Positions 17,327-25,482 are shown, counted from the stretch's first letter. The stretch is DNA of 64,000 nt from Bradyrhizobium sp. CCGUVB1N3 (GCF_024199925.1 NZ_JANADR010000001.1:4030001-4094000), one strand, 5' to 3'. Notes: generated by a model not told the origin, from the letters alone. Translations and numbers: made by a program.

Positions 17327-18379
17327 TCAGCCGCGCACCGGCCGCCGCGCAATGACGGGCGTCGGACGCAGCGAGCGGCTGGGCTGGAGTGAGGTGAGGT
17401 TTCCGACGAACTGACGCGCACTGTTTTCCCATGAGCGCGCCAGCGCGAAGTTGCGGCAGGTCTCGCGCGACATGGTGAGCGCGCGCAGGCACGCGGCCCG
17501 CAGATCGTCGTCGATCGCGCCGATCGGATGATCAGCGATGACGTCCTTGGGACCCGTCACCGGAAACGCCGCGACCGGCGTGCCGCAGGCGAGCGCCTCG
17601 AGTTGCACGACGCCGAAGGTGTCGGTGAGGCTCGGGAATACGAAGACGTCGGCAGCCGCGAGATGCGAGGTGAGATCGGCGCCCTTCTTCTCGCCGAGGA
17701 AGACGGCGCCGGGATACTTCTTCTCGAGCTGCGCCTTCTGCGGCCCATCGCCGACGACGACTTTGGTGCCGGGCAGATCGAGCGAGAGGAACGCGTCGAG
17801 ATTCTTCTCCACGGCGACGCGCCCCATCGCCATGAAGATCGGCCGCGGCAGGTCGAGCTTTGCCGGACTATCGGGATGAAACAGCGTGGTGTCGACGCCG
17901 CGGGTCCAGAAGCCGAGCCGCTTGAAGCCGCGCTCGGAGAGCTCCTGGCGCAGCGACGGCGTCGCCACCATGGTCATGGCGGCGGCATCGTGGAAGTGCC
18001 GCAGCACGGCGTAGCCGACACTGTCCGGAATGCCGGTGCGGACCGAAACGTATTCGGGGAAGCGCGTGGTGTAGGAGGTGGTGAAGGCGAGCCCGCGCCG
18101 GCGGCAATAGGCGCGCGCCGCCCAGCCGATCGGGCCTTCGGTTGCGATGTGCAGCGCTTCCGGAGCTGCCGCTTCGATCCGCCGTGCGATCTCGGCCCGG
18201 CTCGGCAGCGCGATGCGCAGGCCCGGATAGGTCGGCAACGGCAGCGAAGAAAAGCCGTCCGGCGTCAGGAACTCGATCTCGACGTCGAGCGCCTTGGCGG
18301 CGGCGGCCAGCGAAGTCAGCGTCCGCACCACACCGTTAACCTGCGGATGCCAGGCGTCAGTCGCAATTAATACCCGCAT
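17327..18379 (-). CDS. GT4-type glycosyltransferase
   Basis: A 350-residue GT-B retaining glycosyltransferase. The start MRVLIATDAWHPQVNGVVRTL holds the GGxxR-like acceptor loop (NGVVRT). TRGVDTTLFHP, MGRVAVEKNLDAFLSL and VVVGDGPQKAQLE mark the nucleotide-sugar domain; the EX7E-type motif lies in FPSLTDTFGVVQLEALACG. The family includes mannosyl- and glucosyltransferases acting on lipids such as diacylglycerol. Upstream of pmtA in a likely two-gene unit, so a glycolipid role in membrane composition is the best inference. A perfect TGTGACGTCACA palindrome lies 64 bp before the ATG, and a CTGTCAT (half of a Pho box) at 18506-18512. Confidence 0.88.
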   Translation of the reverse strand: MRVLIATDAWHPQVNGVVRTLTSLAAAAKALDVEIEFLTPDGFSSLPLPTYPGLRIALPSRAEIARRIEAAAPEALHIATEGPIGWAARAYCRRRGLAFTTSYTTRFPEYVSVRTGIPDSVGYAVLRHFHDAAAMTMVATPSLRQELSERGFKRLGFWTRGVDTTLFHPDSPAKLDLPRPIFMAMGRVAVEKNLDAFLSLDLPGTKVVVGDGPQKAQLEKKYPGAVFLGEKKGADLTSHLAAADVFVFPSLTDTFGVVQLEALACGTPVAAFPVTGPKDVIADHPIGAIDDDLRAACLRALTMSRETCRNFALARSWENSARQFVGNLTSLQPSRSLRPTPVIARRPVRG

Positions 18380-18442
18380 GGGGAAATCCCGAGAGTTTGA
18401 TGATTCTCGGCTTTCGACCATCAACCATGGATATTTCAGGCG

Positions 18443-18454
18443 TGTGACGTCACA
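18443..18454. promoter_or_regulatory. TGTGACGTCACA palindrome upstream of the glycosyltransferase-pmtA unit
   Basis: A 12-bp perfect palindrome in the divergent gap between the glycosyltransferase (ATG 18379) and the L,D-transpeptidase (ATG 18651). Spacing is too tight for the CRP N6 consensus, so the binding protein is unknown. Confidence 0.45.
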
Positions 18455-18650
18455 GAAGTGTCGGCCCACTGTTTTGTTCGTTAACGGGTCGGCACGGCCA
18501 CGAAACTGTCATGAAACAATCCTTGCCGCGACGAAACCGTTTTCGATTCTTCGCGCAAACGTCCCGAAACTTTTCGCCGTTAGGAGTTCAGGCAACGGAG
18601 CACCGCAAAGGGCCGCGGTGATCAAAAATCCGATCCGACAGGGGCGATCA

Positions 18651-19370
18651 ATGTTCAATCTGGACACGTTGAAGACGTATTCGCGCACCGTTGCGCTCAG
18701 TGCCGTTGCGATCACCGCGATCGCGTTTGCCGGCCCGGCACATGCCGCGCCCGTGCAGCTCTTCCCCTTCTTCCCGCCGCCGCCCGGCTTCGCCGCGCCG
18801 CAGCCGCTGCAACCCTATCAGCCCTATCAGCCGGCGCCGTCCTATCAGACCGCACCGTCGGAGGACCAGGACAGCGTCGAGACGCCCGCCCGCTTCCGCC
18901 GCCAGGTCGTCAGCTATGCAACCCGCGAGGCGCCCGGCACCATCATCATCGATACGCCGAACACGTATCTCTACTACGTGCTCGGCAACGGCCAGGCCGT
19001 GCGCTACGGCATCGGCGTCGGCCGTGACGGTTTCACCTGGTCCGGCGTCCAGTCGGTGACCAAGAAGGCCGAGTGGCCGGACTGGACCCCGCCGCCGGAG
19101 ATGATCGCCCGCCAGCCCTATCTGCCGCGCCACATGGCCGGCGGCCCCGGCAACCCGCTTGGCGCTCGCGCCATGTATCTCGGCGGCACCGTCTACCGTA
19201 TCCACGGCACCAACGCGCCCGACACGATCGGCAAGCACGTCTCCTCCGGCTGCATCCGCCTGACCAATGAAGACGTCACCGACCTCTATTCCCGCGTCAA
19301 CGTCGGCACCAAGGTCGTGGTGCTACCGATGACCGACCGCCGCGCAGACCTCGGTAGCGCGACGCGGTAA
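18651..19370 (+). CDS. L,D-transpeptidase (YkuD domain)
   Basis: A 239-residue periplasmic cell-wall enzyme. Signal peptide about residues 1-33 (ends GPAHA), then a Pro/Tyr/Gln-rich linker (PLQPYQPYQPAPSYQ). The YkuD domain (about 98-235) has YLYYVLGNGQAVRYGIGVGR, VYRIHGTNAPDTIGKHVSSG and CIRLTNEDV; the catalytic Cys is in SSGCIRL after the His of YRIHG. It makes 3-3 crosslinks in peptidoglycan or attaches proteins to it. The catalytic domain is nearly identical in text to that of the protein at 55294-56520, so they are paralogs with different linkers. An intrinsic terminator follows. Confidence 0.93.
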   Translation: MFNLDTLKTYSRTVALSAVAITAIAFAGPAHAAPVQLFPFFPPPPGFAAPQPLQPYQPYQPAPSYQTAPSEDQDSVETPARFRRQVVSYATREAPGTIIIDTPNTYLYYVLGNGQAVRYGIGVGRDGFTWSGVQSVTKKAEWPDWTPPPEMIARQPYLPRHMAGGPGNPLGARAMYLGGTVYRIHGTNAPDTIGKHVSSGCIRLTNEDVTDLYSRVNVGTKVVVLPMTDRRADLGSATR

Positions 19371-19392
19371 ACGGCGAGACATCGAGACGTTT

Positions 19393-19426
19393 ACGGCCCC
19401 TGGTGTACCTGGGGCCGTTTTCGTTT
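19393..19426 (+). terminator. Rho-independent terminator after the L,D-transpeptidase
   Basis: Stem ACGGCCCC (19393-19400) and GGGGCCGT (19411-19418), loop of ten bases, followed by TTTCGTTT. It lies 23 bp after the stop codon. Confidence 0.8.
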
Positions 19427-19442
19427 GGGCCGGAGACCGCGT

Positions 19443-19487
19443 CTTCATCCTTCGAGACGCCTGCTTCGCAGGCTCCTCAGGATGAGG
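19443..19487. repeat. Intergenic repeat, family A
   Basis: TCATCCTTCGAGACGCCTG, then CTTCGCAGGCTCCTCAGGATGA. The halves pair into a hairpin. Short single-unit copy directly after the terminator. Confidence 0.75.
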
Positions 19488-19582
19488 TCTGAATGCGCGG
19501 CCATCGCGCCCGACCGATTTCGTCCCATAGTCGAGAGGTTGTCCGCTCGGCACTTGCGCCAATCCACGGACGCCAGTTAGCC

Positions 19583-19625
19583 TCATCCTGAGGAGACCGC
19601 GAAGCGGTCGTCTCGAAGGATGGGG
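19583..19625. repeat. Intergenic repeat, family A
   Basis: CCTCATCCTGAGGAGACCGC, then GAAGCGGTCGTCTCGAAGGATG. It ends nine bases before the ATG of the broken GIY-YIG gene, so it forms part of that gene's leader. Confidence 0.75.
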
Positions 19626-19633
19626 CGGGCACG

Positions 19634-19966
19634 ATGACAGACGGCGCGTACCTCTACATTCTCAAGTGCGCGGACGGGAGTTACTAGATCGGCACGACGC
19701 GCACCGCGCTCGAGATCAGGATCGCGCAGCACAACGCCGGCACATTCGGCGGCTACACCTCCTCGCGCAAGCCCGTGACGCTAGTCTATTCGCAATGGTT
19801 CGACCGGATCACGGACGCGATCGAATGCGAACGGAAACTCAAGAAATGGAGTCGGGCTAAAAAGGAAGCCTTTATGCGCGGAGATTTCGCTGAACTTCAG
19901 CAACTGGCGGAGCGCAAGTCTCCCCATCCTTCGAGACGCCCGCCTGCGGCAGGCTCCTCGGGATGA
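19634..19966 (+). pseudogene. GIY-YIG nuclease-domain gene with in-frame TAG
   Basis: Translation starts MTDGAYLYILKCADGSY, meets TAG at 19685-19687, then continues in the same frame as IGTTRTALEIRIAQHNAG, VTLVYSQWF, IECERKLKKWSRAKKEA. This is the YhbQ/UPF0213 type of GIY-YIG protein of about 95 residues. The stop stands exactly where the Tyr of the YIG motif belongs (SYYIGTT expected), so TAC or TAT has become TAG. Everything else, including the ERxLKxW helix, is intact, which suggests recent inactivation, a sequencing error or read-through. The last codons run into a family A repeat, which supplies the terminal TGA at 19964-19966. Confidence 0.85.
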
Positions 19967-19970
19967 GGAC
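19924..19970. repeat. Intergenic repeat, family A
   Basis: CATCCTTCGAGACGCCCGCC and GCGGCAGGCTCCTCGGGATG, paired arms. It encodes the last residues of the broken GIY-YIG frame. Confidence 0.75.
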
Positions 19971-20096
19971 TGAGTCCGAGGCAGCCTCCCTCGGAGGGAT
20001 TCTGCCATGGCTTCCTCGTTGCGAACACGCGTGCGCAGCAGCGCGTCTGGCGGCGCCTTGGCGGAACAACCGCAGGACGCGAATCGGTCGATGATC

Positions 20097-21458
20097 TCAG
20101 CCGGCGGTCTTGCCTGCCGAGAGGCCGAGCACGCGATCGACCATCTGGCCGGACAGGCCGAGATAGTTCGCGGGATCGCAGTGGCGACGGATGGCATCGA
20201 CGCCGCCGAGCGCGGCCACGATCTCGGGAACGTCGGAGAGGATGCCGGCGAGATCGCCGCCACCTTCGATAGCCTTGCGGCAGGCATCGTAGACGACGTC
20301 ATGCGCATGCTGGCGGCCGAGCTTCGGTGCGGCCGCCATCATCACGGCTTCGGCGACGATGAGGCCGTGCGTCAGGCCGAGATTGGCGCGCATGCGATCC
20401 TCGTGCACGACCAGACCCGCCAGCATGAATTTCGCATTGGCGAGCGAGGACGCCGTGAGCAAGAAGCTCTCCGGCAACGACACCCATTCGAGATGCCAGG
20501 GACCGGTCGCGCGCTCGAAATCGTGGATCATGCCGTCGAGCATGGCGGCGACATGCTGGCGCACCGCTTTGGCGGCGGCGAGCATCAGCTCGCTGGAGAT
20601 CGGGTTGCGCTTCTGCGGCATGGTGGAGGACGCGCCGCGGCCATGCACGAAGGGCTCGGAGAGCTCGCCGAATTCGGTCGCGCACATCAGCATCACGTCG
20701 GTGGCGATCTTGCCGAGTGTGCCGGTGATGAGACCAAGCAGCGTCACCGCTTCCGCGATGCCATCGCGCGCCACGTGCCAGGTGATCGGCGGCTGGCTGA
20801 GGCCGAGCTCTTCACAAAACAGACGCTGCATGTCGAGGCCGCCGTCGCCGACCGAGGCGAGCGTGCCGGCCGCGCCCGAAAACTCGCCGAGCAGGATGCG
20901 CGGCCGCGCCTGGTCGACGCGCTCGATGTGCCGGTCGATCGAGGACAGCCAGATCGCGGCCTTGTAGCCGAAGGTCACCGGCAGGGCCTGCTGGAGATGG
21001 GTGCGGCCCGCCATCGGCGTGTCGCGATGCTTGCGCGCGAGGTCGGCGAGGATCGTGCGCAACTCCCTCAGGTCGCGCGCAACGATGTCGAGCGCAGCGC
21101 GGATCTGGAGCACGTTGGCGGTGTCCATGATGTCCTGCGTGGTCGCGCCCCAATGGACATAACGGCCGGCCTCGCCGGCGGCCTCGGAAAGCTGATGGAC
21201 GAGCGGCAGGATCGGATAGCCGACGATCTCGGTCTCGTGGCGGAGCTTGTCGAAGTCGAGCTTGATGCTGCGGGCGGCGGCATCGATCGCGGCGGCGGCG
21301 TCCTTCGGCACGACGCCGGCGCGGGCCTGGGCGCGGGCGAGCGCAGCCTCGGCTTCCAGGTAGCGGCCGACTAGCGCCTCATCCGAAAACACCGCGCGCA
21401 TCTCGGCGGTGCCAAACATGTCGCGGAACAGCGCGGAATCGAAGACGGTGCTCGCCAT
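20097..21458 (-). CDS. PcaB-like lyase of the fumarase/aspartase superfamily
   Basis: A 453-residue homotetrameric lyase or cycloisomerase. The superfamily signature is SSTMPQKRNPIS (about residue 283). Other active-site text is YVHWGATTQDIMDTA and AGRTHLQQALPVTFGYK. HWGAT-TQD-DTA resembles 3-carboxy-cis,cis-muconate cycloisomerase (PcaB) and the adenylosuccinate lyase branch; no other protocatechuate genes are beside it, so the substrate is left open. Start ATG 21458 has AAGGAAA just upstream. A 32-bp dyad at 21472-21503 overlaps the promoter, so expression is probably controlled by a specific repressor encoded elsewhere. Confidence 0.87.
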   Translation of the reverse strand: MASTVFDSALFRDMFGTAEMRAVFSDEALVGRYLEAEAALARAQARAGVVPKDAAAAIDAAARSIKLDFDKLRHETEIVGYPILPLVHQLSEAAGEAGRYVHWGATTQDIMDTANVLQIRAALDIVARDLRELRTILADLARKHRDTPMAGRTHLQQALPVTFGYKAAIWLSSIDRHIERVDQARPRILLGEFSGAAGTLASVGDGGLDMQRLFCEELGLSQPPITWHVARDGIAEAVTLLGLITGTLGKIATDVMLMCATEFGELSEPFVHGRGASSTMPQKRNPISSELMLAAAKAVRQHVAAMLDGMIHDFERATGPWHLEWVSLPESFLLTASSLANAKFMLAGLVVHEDRMRANLGLTHGLIVAEAVMMAAAPKLGRQHAHDVVYDACRKAIEGGGDLAGILSDVPEIVAALGGVDAIRRHCDPANYLGLSGQMVDRVLGLSAGKTAG

Positions 21459-21471
21459 GGGTTTCCTTCAT

Positions 21472-21503
21472 TATGTTCGTGCACAAGCTTGCGTACGAAC
21501 ATA
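21472..21503. promoter_or_regulatory. 32-bp imperfect palindrome at the lyase promoter
   Basis: Outer arms TATGTTCGT (21472-21480) and ACGAACATA (21495-21503) are exact complements, and the centre contains CAAGCTTG, also a dyad. The element ends 13 bp before the lyase ATG, just ahead of its ribosome-binding site. Size and symmetry suit a dimeric repressor. Confidence 0.65.
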
Positions 21504-21587
21504 GTGGCATCCGGCGAAATGAGCGACAATCAAAGGTTGCCTTCGGTGCAACCCGTGTGCTCAATTCGCCGGCCGAGGGACGTCCGC

Positions 21588-21671
21588 ATGAAGAAGACCG
21601 TTCTCGAATATCGTGATCGCGCCTCCGGGCTCCAGGGCATTCTCGTTACCGATGGAGACGAAAGCAGGACA
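21588..21671 (+). pseudogene. Possible N-terminal remnant of a hydrolase gene
   Basis: ATG 21588 opens MKKTVLEYRDRASGLQGILV, a start like those of dienelactone-hydrolase-family proteins (KKTVxEYxDGxxxLEGxL). After about 25 codons the frame turns into out-of-frame text beneath the GNAT gene, whose start is at 21671. It may be a truncated gene, or chance. Weak evidence. Confidence 0.2.
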
Positions 21672-22195
21672 TGCCGTCAGCTGACCACAACACTGCCGCC
21701 GTCAGACTGCTCACGCCAGCGGACGCGACGCTCTATCGAGAGATCAGGCTGGAGGCGCTCGAAGCGCATCCGGGAGCCTACTCCAGCGTGTTTGTGCGCG
21801 AGCGCGACATGGCGCTTTCCTGGTTCGAGGAGCGCCTCGCGGCCTCCGACGTTTTTGGCGCCTTCATCGAACAGGAGTTGTGCGGCGTCGCCGGCTTTCG
21901 CCGGCAGGACGGGACGAAGACCGTGCACAAGGCGATGCTCTGGGGCATGTATGTGCGGCCAGCGGCGCGCAGCTTCGGCGTGGGACGTCGCCTCGTCGAC
22001 GCCGTCGTGGCGCATGCGGCGCAACGGGTCGAACAGCTTCAGTTGTCCGTCGTCAGCGACAACGAACCCGCCTTGCGTCTTTATACCCGTGCCGGGTTCA
22101 TCGAATACGGTCGCGATCCGAAGGCGCTCAAGCAAGATGGCCGATATTTCGATGAGATCCTGATGAAGCTGTTCCTGGACGGGAGCACCGGATGA
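21671..22195 (+). CDS. GNAT-family N-acetyltransferase
   Basis: A 174-residue acetyl-CoA-dependent acyltransferase. MLWGMYVRPAARSFGVGRRL is motif A; the acetyl-CoA loop usually reads Q/RxxGxG/A and here is RSFGVG. LSVVSDNEPALRLYTRAGFI is motif B. The N-terminus (VRLLTPADATLYREIRLEAL) matches the strand-helix opening of the fold. Substrate not predictable. Its TGA overlaps the ATG of the SMP-30 gene by four bases (ATGA), so the two are translationally coupled. Confidence 0.9.
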   Translation: MPSADHNTAAVRLLTPADATLYREIRLEALEAHPGAYSSVFVRERDMALSWFEERLAASDVFGAFIEQELCGVAGFRRQDGTKTVHKAMLWGMYVRPAARSFGVGRRLVDAVVAHAAQRVEQLQLSVVSDNEPALRLYTRAGFIEYGRDPKALKQDGRYFDEILMKLFLDGSTG

Positions 22196-23043
22196 ATGAA
22201 CCGCAACTCAGAACCCTGCTCGACGGCGGCAAGTATTTCGAGGCCCCGCGCTGGCATCAGGGGCGGCTGTGGTTCGTCGACTGCCTGGCGCGCACCTTGC
22301 TCAGCATCGGCCCATCGGGCGACCGCACGGAACATGCAACCTTCGCCGACGACATCCCCTGCGGCACCGGCATCCTGCCGGACGGCAGGCTGGTGGTGTT
22401 GACGATGTTTCGCAAGCGTCTCCTGGCCTATGCCGATGGTGTGCTCTCGCCTTATGCCGATCTGTCCGGCATCGCCACCGGCACGATCGACGACATGATC
22501 GTCGACGGGCCCGGACGCGCCTATGTCGGTGATCTCGGCTTCAATCTGCCACCGCCGCCCGAGCGCGGCGCCGATGGGCGCATCATCCTGGTGACTCCGG
22601 ATGGTGAGGCGCGCATCGTCGCCGAAGGGTTGCGCTTCCCGAACGGCATCGCCGTGTCGGCCGATCATGACAGGCTCGTCGTCGCCGAGATGGACGGCGA
22701 ATGCCTTGCCGACTACGAGATCGGCAGCGATGGCAGCCTGCACTTCCGCCGCCGCCTTGCTTGCGGGAAGGAGCCGGATGGCATCTGTCTCGATCGCGAT
22801 GGCGCCGTCTGGGTCGCGTCCTATGGTGAAGGCGCCTTCATCCGGATCGATCGCGACGGACGCGAGCGGCAGCGCATCAACGTTCCCGGACGCCGCGGCA
22901 TTGCATGCGCGCTTGGCGGCGCCGAGCGCAGAACGCTGTTCGGCATCAGTGCGGCGACATCGCCGGAGGAACTGAGACAAGGCAGATCGTCGGCGCGGAT
23001 CGATATCGTCGAGGTGGAGACGCCGGGATCGGGTTATCCCTGA
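22192..23043 (+). CDS. SMP-30/gluconolactonase-like beta-propeller protein
   Basis: A 283-residue cytosolic six-bladed propeller of the SMP-30/gluconolactonase/LRE type. Typical blade text is GKYFEAPRWHQGRLWFVD (metal-ligand Glu in FEAPRW), DDIPCGTGILPDGRLVV, LSGIATGTIDDMIVDGPGRAYV, LRFPNGIAVSADHDRLVVAE and EPDGICLDRDGAVWVAS. The Asn in FPNGIA and Asp in PDGICLD are the usual Ca/Zn ligands. Members hydrolyse sugar lactones or organophosphates. Coupled to the GNAT gene by the ATGA overlap. Confidence 0.9.
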   Translation: MNEPQLRTLLDGGKYFEAPRWHQGRLWFVDCLARTLLSIGPSGDRTEHATFADDIPCGTGILPDGRLVVLTMFRKRLLAYADGVLSPYADLSGIATGTIDDMIVDGPGRAYVGDLGFNLPPPPERGADGRIILVTPDGEARIVAEGLRFPNGIAVSADHDRLVVAEMDGECLADYEIGSDGSLHFRRRLACGKEPDGICLDRDGAVWVASYGEGAFIRIDRDGRERQRINVPGRRGIACALGGAERRTLFGISAATSPEELRQGRSSARIDIVEVETPGSGYP

Positions 23044-23120
23044 GCTGTCATATTCATCGGCGCCAGCAAGGGGCCAAATCCTACCACACTCAAGCTCCAA
23101 GCCCGGCCGCACCAATCAGG

Positions 23121-23516
23121 CTACGTGATCACCTCCCAGAAGATCACGACCTCGGCAACGAATGCCAGCGTGAACAGGATGGTTCGCACATAGGGAATGC
23201 CGGCCAGGTAGACGACGGCGTGGGCAAGCCGCAGATAGAAGAAGCTTGCGGCACAGAATGCGGTCGTCGCGTTGGCCTGGCCCGCCAGTTGCGCGACGAT
23301 GACCAATGCTGCAAACGGCGCGAACACCTCGATCGCGTTCAGGTGGGCGCGATTGGCACGCTGGCCCCATGCGGGCACCGGCCGCGGCAGAGCGGGATCG
23401 GCATAATTCTTCGGCTCGAGCGGGCCGTTGGTCCTGACCTGGCAGACGATATAGGGAATCCACAAGGCGGCGGTCATCATCGCCGTCAAGACGAGATATT
23501 TGAGGTCGGTCGTCAT
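23121..23516 (-). CDS. MAPEG-family membrane protein
   Basis: A 131-residue protein with four hydrophobic helices. The MAPEG core is visible: RANRAHLNAIEVFAPFAALV in loop 1/helix 2 and FFYLRLAHAVVYLAGIPYVRT in helix 3. The family (microsomal GST/leukotriene synthase type) uses glutathione at the membrane; bacterial members are mostly uncharacterised. Start ATG 23516 has GGAGG six bases upstream. Convergent with the SMP-30 gene, divergent from the DUF4403 gene. Confidence 0.88.
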   Translation of the reverse strand: MTTDLKYLVLTAMMTAALWIPYIVCQVRTNGPLEPKNYADPALPRPVPAWGQRANRAHLNAIEVFAPFAALVIVAQLAGQANATTAFCAASFFYLRLAHAVVYLAGIPYVRTILFTLAFVAEVVIFWEVIT

Positions 23517-23749
23517 CTGCGCCTCCCGGATTGGATGCCGCCGGTCGCGCGATGTGGCCGGTCGGCCCTATCCAGACGTACGGGCCGTCGGCGGATCGAC
23601 ACCGCCGGGCGATTTTCTTGATCACTCGATTGTGCGCAGCAGTGAGGTCGATCCCGCCGCCGCGGTGCATCTCCGCCCGGTTTCGGCCACTCTGGCGCCG
23701 CCTTCCCCCGCCCTGTAGACTCGCGAGCCGGGGCCGGTTCGGGGGATTG

Positions 23750-25318
23750 ATGCGTCTGACGTTGAACTTGAAGACTATCCTGATCGCGGTCGCGGTGATC
23801 GCGGTGTCGTTTTTCGTGAGCCTGAAGGCCATGGACTGGCTGTCGTCGCGCGGCGCAGGGACCGCGCCCGCAGTCGCGCAGTTGCCGCCGCTGCCGCCGG
23901 TCTCGAAGAGCTCGATCGTGGTGGCGCCCGTTGCGATCGCGCTCTCGGCGATCCGCGAGGCCGCCGACAAGAGCGCGGCGCGCAATTTCACCGGCAAGGC
24001 CGACAATCCGATCTCGCAGATCCTGCAGAACGCCGATATCGGCTGGACCGCCTCGCGCGGGCCGATTGCCGCGAGCGGCGACAAGGACGTGCTGACGCTG
24101 TCGACACCCCTGACCGGCAAGCTCAACGTCACGGGATCGCTGTCCTCGAAAGCGACCGGCGCGCTCGGCGAGGCGCTCGGCAGCGTGCTCGGCAACAACG
24201 CCGCCAAGCAGATCGGCGCCGTCAACATCAAGAACCTGAATGCCAGCGCCGAGATCAAGGGCAACGTGGTCATCACCTCGCGCCCGAAGCTCGCCGCCAA
24301 CTGGCGCCTCGAGCCCAATCTCGGCGCGCAGGTCAATCTCGGCGACACCAACCTCTCGGTCGCCGGCGCCAAGGTCAACGTGCCGGCGCAGGTCAAGCCG
24401 CTGATCGACAAGAACGTCGGCGATCAGCTCAACGTGGTCTCTGAGCGCATCCGCAACGATCCGAGCCTGCGCGAGAATGCGAAAGCGCAATGGATCAAGG
24501 CCTGCCGCTCGATACCGCTGCAAGGCTCGGGATCGTCGGCCGCATTGCCGCCGCTCTGGCTGGAGATGAAGCCGATCCGCGCGATCGCGGCCCAGCCGCG
24601 CGTCGATGCGCAGGCCGTGACGCTACTGCTCGGCATCGAGGCCGAGACCCGCGTCACCACGACCCAGACCAAGCCCGAGTGCCCGTTCCCCGAGAAGATC
24701 TCGATCGTGCCGCCGACCGGTACCGGCGTGAGCATCGGCGTGCCGATCGACGTGCCCTTCACCGAGATCAACAAGCTGATCGCAACCCAGATGGTCGGCC
24801 ATACCTATCCGGAAGATGGCTCGGGTCCGGTCGACGTCACCGTCAGGAGCGTCAACGTGATTCCCTCGGGCGACCGGCTGCTGATCTCGCTTCTGGTGCG
24901 CGCCAAGGAAAAGAAAAGCTGGTTCGGCCTGGGTGCCGAGGCAACCGTACATATCTGGGGGCGGCCGATGCTCGACCAGGCGCAGCAGACGCTGCGGCTC
25001 GCCGACATCCAGCTCGCGGTGGAATCCGAGGCCGCGTTCGGCTTGTTGGGGGCCGCGGCGCGCGCGGTGGTGCCGCACCTCCAGCAGGCGCTGGTGCAGA
25101 AGGCCACGCTCGACCTGAAGCCGATCGCTGCGAACGCGCGCGACAAGATCGCGGCCGCGATCGCCGACTACCAGAAGTCCGAGGACGGCCTGCGCGTCGA
25201 GGCGAATATCGACAACCTGACGCTCGCCGACATTGCCTTCGATTCCAAGACGCTGCGCATCATCGCGGAAGCCGGTGGCTCGCTGAACGTATACGTGACG
25301 AAGTTGTCGGGGATGTAG
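23750..25318 (+). CDS. DUF4403-family membrane-anchored protein
   Basis: About 522 residues. One N-terminal membrane helix (LKTILIAVAVIAVSFFVSLKAM) is probably an uncleaved anchor, so the bulk is periplasmic. The body matches DUF4403, with repeated beta-rich text (LTLSTPLTGKLNVTGSLSS, VTVRSVNVIPSGDRLLISLLV) and a late SWFGLGAEATVHIWG element. The fold is related to lipid-binding TULIP/BPI-like or LEA-type proteins, by inference only. Start ATG 23750 precedes the anchor with GGGGG upstream; the frame is open further upstream without protein-like text. Confidence 0.85.
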   Translation: MRLTLNLKTILIAVAVIAVSFFVSLKAMDWLSSRGAGTAPAVAQLPPLPPVSKSSIVVAPVAIALSAIREAADKSAARNFTGKADNPISQILQNADIGWTASRGPIAASGDKDVLTLSTPLTGKLNVTGSLSSKATGALGEALGSVLGNNAAKQIGAVNIKNLNASAEIKGNVVITSRPKLAANWRLEPNLGAQVNLGDTNLSVAGAKVNVPAQVKPLIDKNVGDQLNVVSERIRNDPSLRENAKAQWIKACRSIPLQGSGSSAALPPLWLEMKPIRAIAAQPRVDAQAVTLLLGIEAETRVTTTQTKPECPFPEKISIVPPTGTGVSIGVPIDVPFTEINKLIATQMVGHTYPEDGSGPVDVTVRSVNVIPSGDRLLISLLVRAKEKKSWFGLGAEATVHIWGRPMLDQAQQTLRLADIQLAVESEAAFGLLGAAARAVVPHLQQALVQKATLDLKPIAANARDKIAAAIADYQKSEDGLRVEANIDNLTLADIAFDSKTLRIIAEAGGSLNVYVTKLSGM

Positions 25319-25330
25319 GCTGGCGCCCTT

Positions 25331-25482
25331 TCTTCCCTTCTCCCCTTGTGGGAGAAGGTGGCGCGAAGCGCCGGATGAGGGGTCTCTATCCGCGCGCTCA
25401 CCACTAGAGGATCACTCGGGGAGAGATACCCTTCACCCGCGCTCGCTGCGCGAGCGCACCCTCTCCCACAAGGGGAGCGGCG
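25331..25482. repeat. Large palindromic repeat, family F
   Basis: CCTTCTCCCCTTGTGGGAGA, GCGCGAAGCGCC, GGGTCTCTATCCGCG, then ACCCTCTCCCACAAGGGGAG. The G-to-A change in the left arm (TTGTGGG) is matched in the right arm (CCCACAA), so base pairing is kept relative to the copy at 12083-12229. Confidence 0.8.

Noticed and set aside
19443..19970. Family A repeats near the GIY-YIG gene as a CRISPR array
   Set aside because: Copies are imperfect hairpins at irregular distances, with no regular spacers and no cas genes.
20007..21374. 455-codon plus-strand frame opposite the PcaB-like lyase
   Set aside because: The lyase carries the superfamily signature; the antisense text does not resemble any protein.
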